NCBI RefSeq assembly: GCF_018866345.1
Contig: NZ_CP076443.1
Span: 1,325,501-1,389,500, forward strand
Length of the DNA stretch: 64,000 nt
Source: Gemella sp. zg-570
GTDB taxonomy: Bacteria > Bacillota > Bacilli > Staphylococcales > Gemellaceae
Direction: 5' to 3'
In this document: piece by piece, positions 1 through 9,653 of the stretch
Layout: each line of letters begins with the position of its first letter
How positions within the stretch are numbered: the first letter of the stretch is position 1
The notes under the pieces: generated by a model
Seen by the model: only the letters and a program-made list of their open reading frames with translations
Database searches by the model: none
Told to the model about the DNA's origin: nothing
Translations under genes and position numbers: made by a program

Positions 1-570
1 ATTCATATTTAAAATATTAACATTATAGTCAAAAAAAGTCAATAGATAAAAATTAATTTTTTGATTTTTTTTGACTTTTATTTTAAAAACTATATTTTAC
101 TTATTTACAGTAGCCTGTATTAAAAAATAATTTATTTTAAATTTATTTGAAGTAATATTTTTTATAAATTTTTTTGAAATTAAAATCATATATTGAGATT
201 ATTTTTTTAAAATTTAATAAGGTTACTTAAATTCATAAAAAATTAAATTGGATAAAAATCTCTTGATTGAAATAATTTTTTAAAATGATAAACTTAGACT
301 TATTTTTATGAATTTATTATAAATAGAATAAAAATATTTTTAAGTCTTATTAAAAGAAATTTTTAAAAATTAGTTTGTTTCAAGGAAATTAAAAATAATA
401 TCCTTTAAATATTTGTATAAAAATTCCTTAGACTAATTTGCCATATAAAATTTAAGTATTACAAAAATAATTTTTCTTAAATAATTTCTACTAAATTTTA
501 AAAATTAAGTTGCAGACTAAAATTTAACTACAAAAAATTACATCTAACAAAATTAAGTTAGAGCAAAATA
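1..570. other. AT-rich intergenic region, no gene seen
   Basis: About 570 bases made almost entirely of A and T runs. I see no open frame with a ribosome binding site, no RNA gene and no strong repeat. It lies downstream of the pseudouridine synthase gene and separates it from whatever precedes the window. Confidence 0.6.
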
Positions 571-600
571 AAAAACGTCAAATTTTTATTTGACGTTTTT
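571..600. terminator. Bidirectional intrinsic terminator overlapping the stop of the pseudouridine synthase gene
   Basis: A perfect 13-base inverted repeat (arms 571-583 and 588-600, core ACGTCAAAT) with a 4-base loop and A/T tails on both sides. The minus-strand gene's last codons and its stop (586-588) lie inside the hairpin. Confidence 0.85.
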
Positions 601-1467
601 TATTAAGCAAGCCATATCATAAGTTAATTCACTTTTAATATTAATTTTTTTATTGGTTATGGGGTGATTGAAAATTAAATTATGACAATGTAGCGCCTGC
701 CTTTTAATCAAGTCTTTTTTACCGCCATATAATTCATCTCCCAGAAGTGAATGTCCTATACTCTTAGAGTGAACTCTTATTTGATGTGTTCTACCTGTAT
801 ATAATTTGAATTTTACCAAAGTAAAATCAAATTTTTCATTATAGGCTAATCTTTCTAAAGAAGTCTTTGCATATTCTCCATCAGGACTTATTATTCTTTC
901 TATAATGCTATTACTTGCACAAGCAATATTTTTTTCTATTATTAATTCTTTGGGGCTATTGCCATGTAGCAAAGCCAGATAGTATTTATCAATATCTATT
1001 TTGCTAAGTAAGGAGTGAATATGCCTGTGTTTTGCTATTAGAACTAAACCACTTGTATTTTTATCAAGTCTAGTAACTATGTGTGGAATCGTCGAAAAAT
1101 TATTTTTTACAAAATACCCATTTATCTGTTCTAATAAACTTTTATCCGAGGAGTTTCTTGACGGAATTGTGGGGAGGTCTGCTCCTTTTTCTACTATTAA
1201 AATATATTCATCTTCATATAAAATATTTATTTTATCAAAAAAGTAGCGGATATGACTAGAAAAACTTTCACTAGGTAATGTAATTTCAACCACATCTCCT
1301 AGTAAAAGTTTATATCTAACATTTTCTTCTTTATTATTAACCTTAATACTGCCGTCTTTATCAAATTTAATTCTAATAAGAGTTTTTTTAGAAATATTTT
1401 TACTTAGTAGGAAATCTCGTAAAATCTCTTCTTTTTTAACCACATATCTTAAAGTTAAATTATTCAC
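586..1467 (-). CDS. RluA-family ribosomal large subunit pseudouridine synthase
   Basis: This 293-residue protein probably isomerises specific uridines to pseudouridine in rRNA. The diagnostic catalytic motif RLDKNTSGL, containing the active-site aspartate, is present near residue 133, and the C-terminal HQIRVH signature follows. The first ~70 residues resemble an S4 RNA-binding domain. The gene overlaps the upstream NAD kinase by 8 bases, the same pairing as B. subtilis yjbN-yjbO, so the two are co-translated. An intrinsic terminator ends the operon inside the last codons. The family is secure. Assignment to RluD specifically (positions 1911/1915/1917) is an inference from the family and neighbour. 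Confidence 0.9.
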   Translation of the reverse strand: MNNLTLRYVVKKEEILRDFLLSKNISKKTLIRIKFDKDGSIKVNNKEENVRYKLLLGDVVEITLPSESFSSHIRYFFDKINILYEDEYILIVEKGADLPTIPSRNSSDKSLLEQINGYFVKNNFSTIPHIVTRLDKNTSGLVLIAKHRHIHSLLSKIDIDKYYLALLHGNSPKELIIEKNIACASNSIIERIISPDGEYAKTSLERLAYNEKFDFTLVKFKLYTGRTHQIRVHSKSIGHSLLGDELYGGKKDLIKRQALHCHNLIFNHPITNKKINIKSELTYDMACLIKNVK

Positions 1468-2272
1468 CGATAAACGACCTCTTAACCCTTTGCCAAAAAC
1501 TCACTTGATTATATCTGATAAATGAAATTTTGCGTGTTTTCGATAGGGTTACTTCTATTTTAGATAGGGAGTCATAGCTATAAAAAGATTGGTCAATGCT
1601 TAATCTGTGATTATTGTCTTGTTTCTTTGGTTTAATAGTAAGTTTTTCATCTTTTGATAAAATCATAGAATTACCTAAAGTTCTATACACTAAATTATTT
1701 AATGCCGCTATTTCAGTTACTTGAAAAACGTCAAGCCCTGGGTGAATAACCGCTCCAGCTAAACTTTTATTATAGGCTGTTGAGCCTGTTGGGCTACTTA
1801 TGCAAATTCCATCGCCTCGAAAATTTTCAAAATGTTCGCCGTCAATAAGTAATTCTGCAATGTAGGTAGTCCCCAAAGAATTATTTAAGGTTATTTCATT
1901 TAGGGCGTAACTCTTCGTTAATAAATTACCACTTTTACAATAGGCTTCCACTGCCACAAGAGGATAACTTTCAATTTTTGGTTCTTTTGAGAGCATATCG
2001 TCAAAAATTTTTTCATAGTCCTTTGCTTGATAGTCTGTATAAAATCCTAAATGTCCTGTGTGGATAGATAAAAATTTAACCTTGTTAATTATATCTAGGT
2101 ATTTTCTAAAAGCCTTTAATACCGTACCATCGCCACCGACTACAAAAATATATTCAGGACTTGTTTCATCTTCTTGCATCTTATTTTTTAATAAAAAATT
2201 TTTTAGTTTCAAAGCTATTTCTTCTGAAATTTTATCTTTTCTAGTTATTACTGTAAACTTTCCTAGCAACAT
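1460..2272 (-). CDS. nadK: NAD kinase
   Basis: This 270-residue cytosolic enzyme phosphorylates NAD to NADP. The nucleotide-binding motif GGDGT is present (VVGGDGTVLKAF, near residue 47), and so is the second family signature SPTGSTAYN around residue 160. The length is normal for Gram-positive PpnK/NadF. It sits one base after the DUF402 gene and overlaps the pseudouridine synthase gene by 8 bases, so the three minus-strand genes form one operon. Its product NADP is the cofactor of the gnd and zwf enzymes encoded elsewhere in this window, though nothing here shows co-regulation. Confidence 0.95.
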   Translation of the reverse strand: MLLGKFTVITRKDKISEEIALKLKNFLLKNKMQEDETSPEYIFVVGGDGTVLKAFRKYLDIINKVKFLSIHTGHLGFYTDYQAKDYEKIFDDMLSKEPKIESYPLVAVEAYCKSGNLLTKSYALNEITLNNSLGTTYIAELLIDGEHFENFRGDGICISSPTGSTAYNKSLAGAVIHPGLDVFQVTEIAALNNLVYRTLGNSMILSKDEKLTIKPKKQDNNHRLSIDQSFYSYDSLSKIEVTLSKTRKISFIRYNQVSFWQRVKRSFIGE

Positions 2273-2273
2273 A

Positions 2274-2825
2274 TTAATAAACCTGCTTTTTCATATTTTC
2301 ATAATTTTCAGTCCATACATGGATAAATTCTTTAGAAAAAGGTCCCAAGTCGTAGTCAATCCAATGTTTTAATTTATTGACATTATATCGTAATATCTTG
2401 TCTATATTTTCCCCATAATTATGCTGAAGTTTATGTAAGTTATATTCATCTTCATCTAATAAAAAATACTTGCCGTCAGGATATCTCTTAATATCCAAGT
2501 CATAATCAATATATTTAATACCGTCTACATCTGATGCGAATGGTGAACTCAAATTGCAGTAGTAGTGTATCCCGTCTTCCCTAAGCATACAAACTATATT
2601 GAACCAACAATCTATATGAAAATAAACAAAGGCTGTTTCTTTAGTAACCCAAGTACGATTATCACTTTCTGTTACAGATGTTTTATGGTTGGCTAGTATC
2701 ACAAATTTTTCACTAGCTTCTAATACGGTATTTTTATGCCAAATTCTGTGAATAGAACCATTATGTTTATATGCAATAATTTTTACAATATCTCCCTTTT
2801 TAGGTTTTATATTATCTCTATACAT
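2274..2825 (-). CDS. DUF402 protein, probable nucleoside tri-/diphosphate phosphatase
   Basis: A 183-residue protein resembling the DUF402 family (B. subtilis YgaC / S. aureus Ntdp), whose characterised members hydrolyse nucleoside tri- and diphosphates. It has the family's basic N-terminal beta-rich part (GSIHRIWHKNT) and the acidic stretch DYDLDIKRYPDGKYFLLDEDE near residues 117-140, which in the family binds metal. I chose the ATG at 2825 because an AAAGGAGG ribosome binding site lies just upstream; the upstream in-frame ATG at 2840 precedes that site. It is the first gene of the minus-strand operon with nadK. Family moderately sure; activity inferred. Confidence 0.75.
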   Translation of the reverse strand: MYRDNIKPKKGDIVKIIAYKHNGSIHRIWHKNTVLEASEKFVILANHKTSVTESDNRTWVTKETAFVYFHIDCWFNIVCMLREDGIHYYCNLSSPFASDVDGIKYIDYDLDIKRYPDGKYFLLDEDEYNLHKLQHNYGENIDKILRYNVNKLKHWIDYDLGPFSKEFIHVWTENYENMKKQVY

Positions 2826-3004
2826 ACTGCCTCCTTTCAAAAATTTCTAAAAAATATTAATCTATATAATTATAACACAATTTAAAAATATTAAGAAAAA
2901 ATAAAAATTATTTTCCAAATTTTTTTATATGTTATTTTATACTATTTTTTAAGTAAGTGTGTTATAATAAATTAACTTAATAAAGATGAAACGAGGAATT
3001 TATT

Positions 3005-3598
3005 GTGGTAAAAATATCAAAATTACTATTACTAGGTGCTGGAGCCTATGCTGTTAAGTACTATCTAGATAATCCAAAAAAAGCTGAAGAACATAAAGAA
3101 ATTTTAAAAGAAAAGGCTAATAATTCTATATCTTATACAAAATGTATGTGGAACTATACAAAAGAAAATGGTATAGCAGAATCTGCTGAACACCTGAAAA
3201 ATGACTTGGAAAGAGTTACCAAAGAAAATATAGAAAAATTAAATAACAAGGTAAATGATACGGTAGAATACGGTAAGCAACTAGCTAACGACAGTGTGGC
3301 TATTAAAGACAGTGCCTTTGCTATTAAAGACAAGGGAGCTGAACTTACTAACAATCTAACAGAAGCTACAAAAATTTTAAAAGAAGAAATCACACCTGCC
3401 TTAAATAATTATATTAATGATGTGAAGGATATAGTCAGCAGAATTTCATTAAAATCTGAAGAACTTAAAGAAATTGTAAAAAAAGACAATGTCGAAGGAA
3501 AAATAAAAGAATATAAAGAAGATATTGATTCAATAGTTGTAGAAACTAAAGAAAAAATAGAAGAAATTTCAAGAGAAGAAAAATCTGAAATAGCATAA
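3005..3598 (+). CDS. YtxH-like protein with one membrane segment and long helical tail
   Basis: A 197-residue protein starting with GTG after the ribosome binding site CGAGGAA. Residues ~5-20 (KLLLLGAGAYAVKYYLD) form a short hydrophobic anchor, and nearly all the rest is highly charged helix rich in K, E and D (apparent coiled coil). This layout is that of YtxH/YhcB-like general stress or membrane-associated proteins, whose functions are poorly defined. It is followed after 28 bases by a tiny sorting-signal peptide gene on the same strand, so the two probably share a transcript ending at the terminator at 3757. The function is unknown. Confidence 0.6.
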   Translation: MVKISKLLLLGAGAYAVKYYLDNPKKAEEHKEILKEKANNSISYTKCMWNYTKENGIAESAEHLKNDLERVTKENIEKLNNKVNDTVEYGKQLANDSVAIKDSAFAIKDKGAELTNNLTEATKILKEEITPALNNYINDVKDIVSRISLKSEELKEIVKKDNVEGKIKEYKEDIDSIVVETKEKIEEISREEKSEIA

Positions 3599-3626
3599 TA
3601 AAATAAATCAAGCTAAAGGAGTTCTT

Positions 3627-3755
3627 ATGAAATTATTAGCTAGACTGCCCCATACTGGAGAAATAATAAGTGATTATAGTTCTTATGTAGGACTCGTGTT
3701 ACTATTTATAATAATTTCTTACTTGGTATGGCGTAAAAATAATAAGAAAAAATAA
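3627..3755 (+). CDS. 42-residue peptide consisting of an LPXTG sorting signal
   Basis: A small frame with a good ribosome binding site (AAAGGAG, 3616-3622). The peptide starts MKLLAR and goes straight into LPHTGE, then a polar spacer, a hydrophobic span (VGLVLLFIIISYLVW) and a basic tail (RKNNKKK). That is a complete cell-wall sorting signal, but there is no secretion signal and no mature domain. It could be the surviving 3' end of a lost surface-protein gene, or a genuine micro-protein; the intact ribosome binding site argues it can be translated. A perfect terminator follows immediately. Confidence 0.55.
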   Translation: MKLLARLPHTGEIISDYSSYVGLVLLFIIISYLVWRKNNKKK

Positions 3756-3756
3756 A

Positions 3757-3785
3757 AGATACGGAAATATTTCCGTATCTTTTTT
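3757..3785 (+). terminator. Intrinsic terminator after the LPHTG micro-gene
   Basis: A perfect 24-base palindrome (3757-3780, half site AGATACGGAAAT) followed by a T run. Confidence 0.9.
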
Positions 3786-3910
3786 ATATGTAAATATTAA
3801 TAAAAATATTTTTATTATCTTTTCTTAAAATAATTTTTTAAATATTTATTTTAAATTATTTTTCTAAATTTTTAATGATAGAAAATTTACATTAGAAAAT
3901 TTTTACTTAA

Positions 3911-5287
3911 TTACTTCTTTACTACTTTTACATAGATAAAACTTACCACAAATCCTACAAGAGAGAATCCTAGCCAACCTAGAGAATAATTTCCTAGAGG
4001 TACTGTTTCTGTAAAGAATTTTGTTACACCTGCTGGAACTTTAAACCATTCTGTCAGGGCAGAAAATGTTGAAATAGAATCATACAGGGCTGGGACAAAT
4101 GTGAACCCTACCGTAGTAGCATAGACTTCTCTTCTACTATCAAAAATTTTATCTAAAAATGTAATAAATACTAAGATTACTGTTGGCGGATATAGTAAGT
4201 AAAGGACTGGTACTGACCATTTAATTATATTTGTTAAACCGTTAAAATAAAGTAATGTTGAAATTATTGTAAATAATGTTACCCAAAATCTTTCTGAAAA
4301 TTTTGGCATTAATCTATGGAAATATTCAGAACAAGCAGTAACTAAACCTGTAGAAGTAGTTAGACATGCTAAAAATATTATAGCAGCTAAGACAACTTGT
4401 CCTAAATTACCTAAAAAATAATCAGAAGTTAAACTTAATACTATACCACCTGAAATGGCATCTCCTTTATAAGTTAAAGCTCCTCCTTGTAATGAAAACA
4501 AATCTTGTGATATTGCTCCTATTCTGGCAATAAATATATACACTACAGCAAGTAATGATACAGATAATAAACCTGATTTTAAAGTAATAGATGATACTTC
4601 TTTTCCTGTTTTCGCTCCAAATAATTTAGCCGCATTGATGACTATAATTGCAAAAGCTAAAGAGGCCAAAGTATCCAATGTTCCATATCCTTGAATAAAC
4701 CCCGCTACAAAAGGAGTGTCAGCGAAAGAATCAGCTACTCCCTTACCTGAATTTAAAGGTGTACCATAGCCTGAAGTTGCTTTTAAATAAGACGCTGTCG
4801 CCAAAATGCCTATAACTATTAACAAACTAGGTGTTAAAAATTTACCCACACGATCAGCAATTTTGCTAGGGTTAATTGCTAGAAAATATGTAATACCAAA
4901 AAATACTAAAGCGTAGATAATTTTAACAGTAAGACTTGTTCCAAATATAGGCTCTATACCTATAGAATAAGAAGTTGCTCCAGTTCTAGGTATGGCAAAA
5001 AGTGGTCCTATAGACAAATAAAGGGCAACTGCAAAAAATACACCAAAAGTTTTTGATACACGTCCAGCATAATCTGCAACATCAGAAGAACCTGAATAAG
5101 CAATAGCCGCTACCCCCAACATAGGTAAACCAACACCCGTAATACAAAAACCTAATATTGCAAGCCAAACATTTTCTCCTGAATAGGCTCCAAGAAAGGC
5201 TGGAAATATTAAATTACCTGCCCCAAAAAATAGGGCAAATAGCATTAGTCCTATGGTTACATAAGAATTTTTTAAAAATTTTGACAT
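3911..5287 (-). CDS. brnQ: Branched-chain amino acid carrier of the LIVCS family
   Basis: This 458-residue integral membrane protein imports leucine, isoleucine and valine with a cation. It has about 12 hydrophobic segments and the typical N-terminal signature LFFGAGNLIFPAFLG (residues ~19-33), where the GAGNLIFP stretch is strongly conserved in BrnQ. The length fits the family (430-460). The gene stands alone, with a TTGACT/TAATAT promoter and a CodY-box-like sequence upstream, so repression when branched-chain amino acids are plentiful is likely. The ATG at 5287 has a clear AGGAGG site. Confidence 0.92.
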   Translation of the reverse strand: MSKFLKNSYVTIGLMLFALFFGAGNLIFPAFLGAYSGENVWLAILGFCITGVGLPMLGVAAIAYSGSSDVADYAGRVSKTFGVFFAVALYLSIGPLFAIPRTGATSYSIGIEPIFGTSLTVKIIYALVFFGITYFLAINPSKIADRVGKFLTPSLLIVIGILATASYLKATSGYGTPLNSGKGVADSFADTPFVAGFIQGYGTLDTLASLAFAIIVINAAKLFGAKTGKEVSSITLKSGLLSVSLLAVVYIFIARIGAISQDLFSLQGGALTYKGDAISGGIVLSLTSDYFLGNLGQVVLAAIIFLACLTTSTGLVTACSEYFHRLMPKFSERFWVTLFTIISTLLYFNGLTNIIKWSVPVLYLLYPPTVILVFITFLDKIFDSRREVYATTVGFTFVPALYDSISTFSALTEWFKVPAGVTKFFTETVPLGNYSLGWLGFSLVGFVVSFIYVKVVKK

Positions 5288-5348
5288 AAATACCTCCTAA
5301 ATAAATAATATTTCAAAAATTTTATATTTCAAAAATTTTATGAAATAT

Positions 5349-5414
5349 ATATTAATATATATTCATAAAAAAGTCAATATTTTTTTCAATAACTTTTTGA
5401 ATTGTCAGAAAAAT
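5349..5414 (-). promoter_or_regulatory. brnQ promoter with an upstream CodY-box-like site
   Basis: On the minus strand there is a -35 TTGACT (5372-5377), a 17-base spacer and a -10 TAATAT (5349-5354). Just upstream, 5400-5414 reads AATTGTCAGAAAAAT on the plus strand. That matches the CodY consensus AATTTTCWGAAAATT at 13 of 15 positions. The match is seen; CodY control is inference from the known regulation of brnQ in related bacteria. Confidence 0.6.
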
Positions 5415-5942
5415 TATTTTAATATACAAAAATATAGCATTCTAATACTTATAATTATAATTATTTTCTAAAATTTCTATTATATTATATTTATAAATAT
5501 AAATATAATATATAACTTACTAGAAGTTTATTATTTCTACACCATACTTTAAAATTTGCATTTTTTATTATTCCTTATTAATTTCATTTATTTTAGGATA
5601 TTTATTAAAATTTATGTTTTGTGAAATAATGTTTACACAAGATGAAATTTTTTCACTTTAACTAGATATAAATAAATTACCTTTTAAAAGTTATCTATAT
5701 TTTTCCATATGGAATATTATCATTCACTTGAAGATTATAATTATTTTCTTCTATAAATTAAAGATAGGATACTACATATTTATTATTAGTATCATTAGTA
5801 AAATACTTTAAAAACTTTTAACAAAAGTTATTACTAGAAAAATTTTTTATTTTTTATAAATATTACTATATAGCAGATTTTTATCTAAAAAATAAAATAC
5901 AATAAAAATAATTTTTATCGTATTTTATCATCTTCTTAAAAA
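5415..5942. other. AT-rich intergenic region, no gene seen
   Basis: Roughly 530 bases between the brnQ promoter and the 3' end of the HD-domain gene. The sequence is simple and AT-rich on both strands. I find no frame with a ribosome binding site and no convincing RNA structure. Confidence 0.55.
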
Positions 5943-7166
5943 TTAATTTAGTTTTGGATAGAAAATTGTTCCCTCTTTTTTTGTGTCTCCCTTAGTTATG
6001 GCAGCAACTATATTACTAGCTTTTTCTAGGGCTATAATCTCTCCGTTTTTCTTTTCGATTAGAATTTTTTGCCCAGTATAGGGCGTGTAGGGGCTTTTTT
6101 CTATATTTTCTTCTCTTAAATAATATTTTTCATCTAAATTATATTTTTTTAATTTCTCTTTTATTTCTAGTAATTTTTCTTCTGAATAATCTACATATTC
6201 AAAAAGTTTTCTATTTAATAATCTACTTGCTAAATCTTTAGCTATTTCATCGTCTTTTTCTTGAATTATATTGCAATAATACTGCACAACACTTTCATCA
6301 AGTTTAAAATATTCTTCTTCTGTAACTTCTTCTTTGGTTAAAAATGGAATAATCACAGGCAAGTCTTTAAAATATTTTTTATTTTCCTTGTAAATATCTT
6401 TTAGTCTGCTGAAAAGTTGAATAAATATTGCTTCGTAACTTCTGGCTACTGGGTGAAAATAAACTTGCCAATACATTTGGTATCTTGCCATAATATAATC
6501 TTCTACACTATGTATACCACTTTCTTTAGTAACTATATATTTTTTTCCGTCAGTATGTTCTCTTACCCTAAATGTTCTAAGTATTCTTTCCAAGTCAAAT
6601 TGACCGTAACTTGTCGCTGAAAAATAAGAATCACGCAATAGATAGTCCATTCTATCTGCATCTAATTGGGCTGATACAAGCTGATTTAACAAATCATTTT
6701 TATGTTCATGATTAATTATAGCTACAACATCTTGAGCAAGACTAGCAGATACTTTTGTTAAAATTTTATTTATTTCTGTATCACCTAAAAGTATTTTTAT
6801 TGTATAGTCTTCGTGATTATGACTTGTTACCTGTTCAAAGGCGTGAGAAAATGGACCATGCCCTATGTCATGTAAAAGTCCTGCAAGCATTACTGCAAGT
6901 CTGTCATATTCACTTAATTCTGCATGCAAGGATTTTATTTCTGTAACCATGCGTCTAACTATTTCATAAACACCTAGCGAATGTGTAAATCTTGAATGTT
7001 CTGCAGTTGGATAAACTTGAAAATCTCCACCCAACTGATGAATACGTCTTAAACGTTGAAATTCTTTTGTGTCTATGGCCTGCCAAATAATTTTGTATTC
7101 TATATTTATATAACCGTGTATAGAATCTCTTATAACTTTTCTTTCTGATAATTTTTCTAATTTCAT
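5943..7166 (-). CDS. HD-domain phosphohydrolase (YwfO-like)
   Basis: A 407-residue metal-dependent phosphohydrolase of the HD superfamily. The motif set H...HD...D is visible: HSRFTHSLGV near residue 58 and the HD pair in LLHDIGHGPFSHAFE near residue 98. The start RKVIRDSIHGYI is typical of YwfO/dNTPase-like proteins, some of which hydrolyse dNTPs. It is transcribed alone, divergent from the UPF0371 gene, with about 165 bases between the two starts. The C-terminal ~100 residues are charged and less conserved. The fold is secure; substrate unproven. Confidence 0.85.
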   Translation of the reverse strand: MKLEKLSERKVIRDSIHGYINIEYKIIWQAIDTKEFQRLRRIHQLGGDFQVYPTAEHSRFTHSLGVYEIVRRMVTEIKSLHAELSEYDRLAVMLAGLLHDIGHGPFSHAFEQVTSHNHEDYTIKILLGDTEINKILTKVSASLAQDVVAIINHEHKNDLLNQLVSAQLDADRMDYLLRDSYFSATSYGQFDLERILRTFRVREHTDGKKYIVTKESGIHSVEDYIMARYQMYWQVYFHPVARSYEAIFIQLFSRLKDIYKENKKYFKDLPVIIPFLTKEEVTEEEYFKLDESVVQYYCNIIQEKDDEIAKDLASRLLNRKLFEYVDYSEEKLLEIKEKLKKYNLDEKYYLREENIEKSPYTPYTGQKILIEKKNGEIIALEKASNIVAAITKGDTKKEGTIFYPKLN

Positions 7167-7301
7167 ATATTCTTCCTCTTAGACTTATTACTAAAATTTT
7201 ATAAACTAATCTATTTATTGGTATTGTATCACTTTATAAAAAAATAATAAAGTTTTATTGAAATTTACATTAAAATTTTTCCAATATAGATAAATTTTTG
7301 T

Positions 7302-7331
7302 TATAATATTTGTTTGAGGTGAAAAAATATT
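7302..7331 (+). promoter_or_regulatory. -10 box and ribosome binding site of the UPF0371 gene
   Basis: TATAAT at 7302-7307, then a GAGGTG ribosome binding site 9 bases before the ATG at 7332. No strong -35 box is seen. Confidence 0.5.
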
Positions 7332-8816
7332 ATGAAAAAACAAGCATTCGATTCAGAAAAATATTTGAATTTACAACGTAACCATATACTAGAAAGAATT
7401 AATCAATTCGGTGGCAAACTCTATATGGAATTTGGCGGGAAAATGTTAGAAGATTTTCACGCTGCAAGAGTATTACCTGGTTATGAACCAAATAATAAAA
7501 TAAAATTATTAAAAGAGTTAAAAGATGAGGTTGAAATTGTTATTGCTATTAACGCTAATAATATTGAGCAATCTAAAGCTCGTGGCGACTTAGGAATATC
7601 TTACGACCAAGAAGTTTTAAGACTTATCGATACATTTAATGAACTTAATATTTATGTAGGTTCTGTCGTTATTACTCAATACGCAAACCAAAGTGCTGCC
7701 GATAACTTTCGCAAGCAACTAGAAAAAAATAGTATTAAATCTTACCTGCACTATCCGATAGATGGCTATCCTACAAATATAGATTACATCATATCTGAAA
7801 ATGGTATGGGAAAAAATGATTACATAGAAACAAAACGCAACTTAATTGTTGTTTCTGCTCCAGGCCCTGGGTCAGGTAAATTAGCAACTTGTATCTCGCA
7901 ACTTTATCATGACCAAATAAGAGGTATTGAATCTGGTTATGCAAAATTTGAAACATTCCCAGTCTGGAATTTACCTTTACACCACCCAGTAAACTTGGCT
8001 TACGAAGCGGCAACAGCAGACTTAGATGATGTTAATATGATTGACCCATTCCACCTAGAAAAATACGGAAAAACTGCCGTTAATTACAATCGTGATATTG
8101 AGGTATTCCCCGTTTTAAATCGTACATTTGAAAGAATTTTAAACAAATCACCTTATTCTTCACCTACTGATATGGGTGTAAATATGGTTGGCTTTTCGAT
8201 AATTGATGAGGAAGATGCAATAGAAGCATCAAAACAAGAAATTATTCGTCGCTACTACCAAACACTTGTTGACTTAAAAGCAGAACGTGTTAGTAAACAA
8301 GCAATTAAAAAAATAGAATTATTGATGAATGAAATTGGAGTTACTCCAAACGACAGAAAAGTAACAGACATAGCTAGGGAAAAATCAGAAAAAACTAACT
8401 CTCCTGCCCTAGCATTAGAATTGCCAAATGGCGAAATAGTAACGGGAAAAAGGTCGGAACTATTTGAACCGTCAGCTGCACTTATAATTAATGCAATTAA
8501 AAAATTAGGAAACATAGATAAGGAAACTAGACTAATAGAACCAGAATACGTTAAACCTATCCAAAATCTAAAAATAAATCATCTGGAAAATAAAAATCCT
8601 CGTCTGCACGCCAACGAAATTTTAATAGCCCTAGCCATAACTGCTATGAACAATAAAGATGCCAACAAGGCAATGAAAGAACTTGGAAATCTAAAAGGTA
8701 GTGAGGCTCATTCTACTGTAATGCTAAAAGAAGAAGATAAAAATACCTTGAGAAAATTAGGAATAAACCTAACTTTCGACCCAGTATTCCAACAAAATAA
8801 ATTTTACAGAAAATAA
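7332..8816 (+). CDS. UPF0371 (DUF1846) family protein
   Basis: This 494-residue protein matches the highly conserved UPF0371/DUF1846 family, recognisable from its start ([19 protein letters not shown]), the region [20 protein letters not shown] (residues ~35-54) and [13 protein letters not shown] near residue 176. The last looks like a phosphate- or nucleotide-binding loop. The length equals the family norm. The function is not established; structures of relatives show a multi-domain fold. It is monocistronic, with its own promoter and terminator. The family call is firm; no enzymatic role can be stated. Confidence 0.92.
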   Translation: MKKQAFDSEKYLNLQRNHILERINQFGGKLYMEFGGKMLEDFHAARVLPGYEPNNKIKLLKELKDEVEIVIAINANNIEQSKARGDLGISYDQEVLRLIDTFNELNIYVGSVVITQYANQSAADNFRKQLEKNSIKSYLHYPIDGYPTNIDYIISENGMGKNDYIETKRNLIVVSAPGPGSGKLATCISQLYHDQIRGIESGYAKFETFPVWNLPLHHPVNLAYEAATADLDDVNMIDPFHLEKYGKTAVNYNRDIEVFPVLNRTFERILNKSPYSSPTDMGVNMVGFSIIDEEDAIEASKQEIIRRYYQTLVDLKAERVSKQAIKKIELLMNEIGVTPNDRKVTDIAREKSEKTNSPALALELPNGEIVTGKRSELFEPSAALIINAIKKLGNIDKETRLIEPEYVKPIQNLKINHLENKNPRLHANEILIALAITAMNNKDANKAMKELGNLKGSEAHSTVMLKEEDKNTLRKLGINLTFDPVFQQNKFYRK

Positions 8817-8860
8817 ATTTTAAAATTAATAATAACCAACTTATCTAAAAAAATTATAAA

Positions 8861-8890
8861 AAATGGTTGAATTTAAAATTCAGCCATTTT
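8861..8890 (+). terminator. Intrinsic terminator of the UPF0371 gene
   Basis: Stem AAATGGTTGAATTT / AAATTCAGCCATTT followed by T6. The same stem sequence recurs almost unchanged in the terminators at 9454 and 10870. Confidence 0.85.
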
Positions 8891-9111
8891 TTATTATATT
8901 AAAATTTAGTTTTAAAATTAGTAGTTGAAAAAATAATTTTTTGAAAATTTTTTAAATTTTGAAATCGCAATACCCTTTATTATACCATATATTTTTTAAA
9001 AAAAGATAATTCTTGTTTTTTTTATAATTTTAGTGATATAATAAAAATGAAAATAAAAGAGCTAATGCTATTTAAAATATAATAATTTACTCATAAAGAA
9101 AGAAAATTAAT

Positions 9112-9237
9112 ATGAATAAATAATTCAAATTTACTAGTGCTGTTTTAGCATCTATCTTAATTATCACACCTATTTCTACTTTAGTTTATAATTATAAAAA
9201 TGTGGCAAAAGCTGAAAAAGTAAAAAATAAGATTTGA
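9112..9237 (+). pseudogene. Broken copy of the small secreted protein gene at 10139
   Basis: An ATG with a promoter (TTGTTT at 9013, TATAAT at 9037) opens a frame that hits a TAA at codon 4. It then continues as FKFTSAVLASILIITPIS and YNYKNVAKAE, clearly the same signal-peptide region as the intact gene at 10139 (FKILSAVLSASLLITPIY, HNYKNVVRAAE). After about 41 codons it stops, so the mature domain is missing. It is a decayed paralogue, followed at 9249 by a small membrane protein gene just as the intact copy is followed by one at 10615. Confidence 0.75.
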
Positions 9238-9248
9238 AGTGATATAAA

Positions 9249-9455
9249 ATGAAAAGAGACCTTATAGTAACAACTTTATTTGTAATATTATTTGCATACC
9301 TATATTATAGAAATGTATTATCTAAATATATGTCTTTTACTCAAGAAAATATTAACTTTCTAATATTTTCTATAATATTTATGTATACCTATGCAATCAC
9401 CTCAAATATAGTAAGAAAATATATAAAAAATCTCAAGAAAAAACAAACAAAATAA
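9249..9455 (+). CDS. Small two-span membrane protein, possible immunity-like partner
   Basis: A 68-residue protein with two hydrophobic segments (residues ~5-20 and ~37-54) and a strongly basic C-terminus (KYIKNLKKKQTK). I recognise no family. Its place right after the broken secreted-protein copy mirrors the pair 10139/10615, where the second gene also encodes a ~70-residue two-span protein with a basic tail. A bacteriocin-immunity or peptide-export role is a guess from this arrangement. The ribosome binding site is weak. A terminator overlaps the stop codon. Confidence 0.5.
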   Translation: MKRDLIVTTLFVILFAYLYYRNVLSKYMSFTQENINFLIFSIIFMYTYAITSNIVRKYIKNLKKKQTK

Positions 9456-9485
9456 ATGGTTGAATTTGAAATTCAACCATTTTTT
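9454..9485 (+). terminator. Intrinsic terminator after the small membrane protein gene
   Basis: Stem AATGGTTGAATTT / AAATTCAACCATT, tail TTTTT. It overlaps the stop codon and is nearly identical to the stems at 8861 and 10870. Confidence 0.85.
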
Positions 9486-9653
9486 AGTTGCATATTTTTT
9501 GAAGTCATTAATTTATTTTTTAAAGATATAAAAACAGTTTTTTTCTTTATGTATGCTATAATGAATAATATAAATATACTTTCATGCTTATTTAGTAATG
9601 TGTTGTTATTGCAGTTGCATATTAACCTTTATTTCATAAAAGGAGGAGTCCTT

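Noticed and set aside
1-570. Possible RNA gene in the leading AT-rich stretch
   Set aside because: No stable structure, promoter or conserved RNA motif could be recognised by eye.
9456-9653. Upstream extension of the 41-residue peptide frame to 9456
   Set aside because: The extension runs through the preceding terminator and promoter, and the strong ribosome binding site points to the ATG at 9654.
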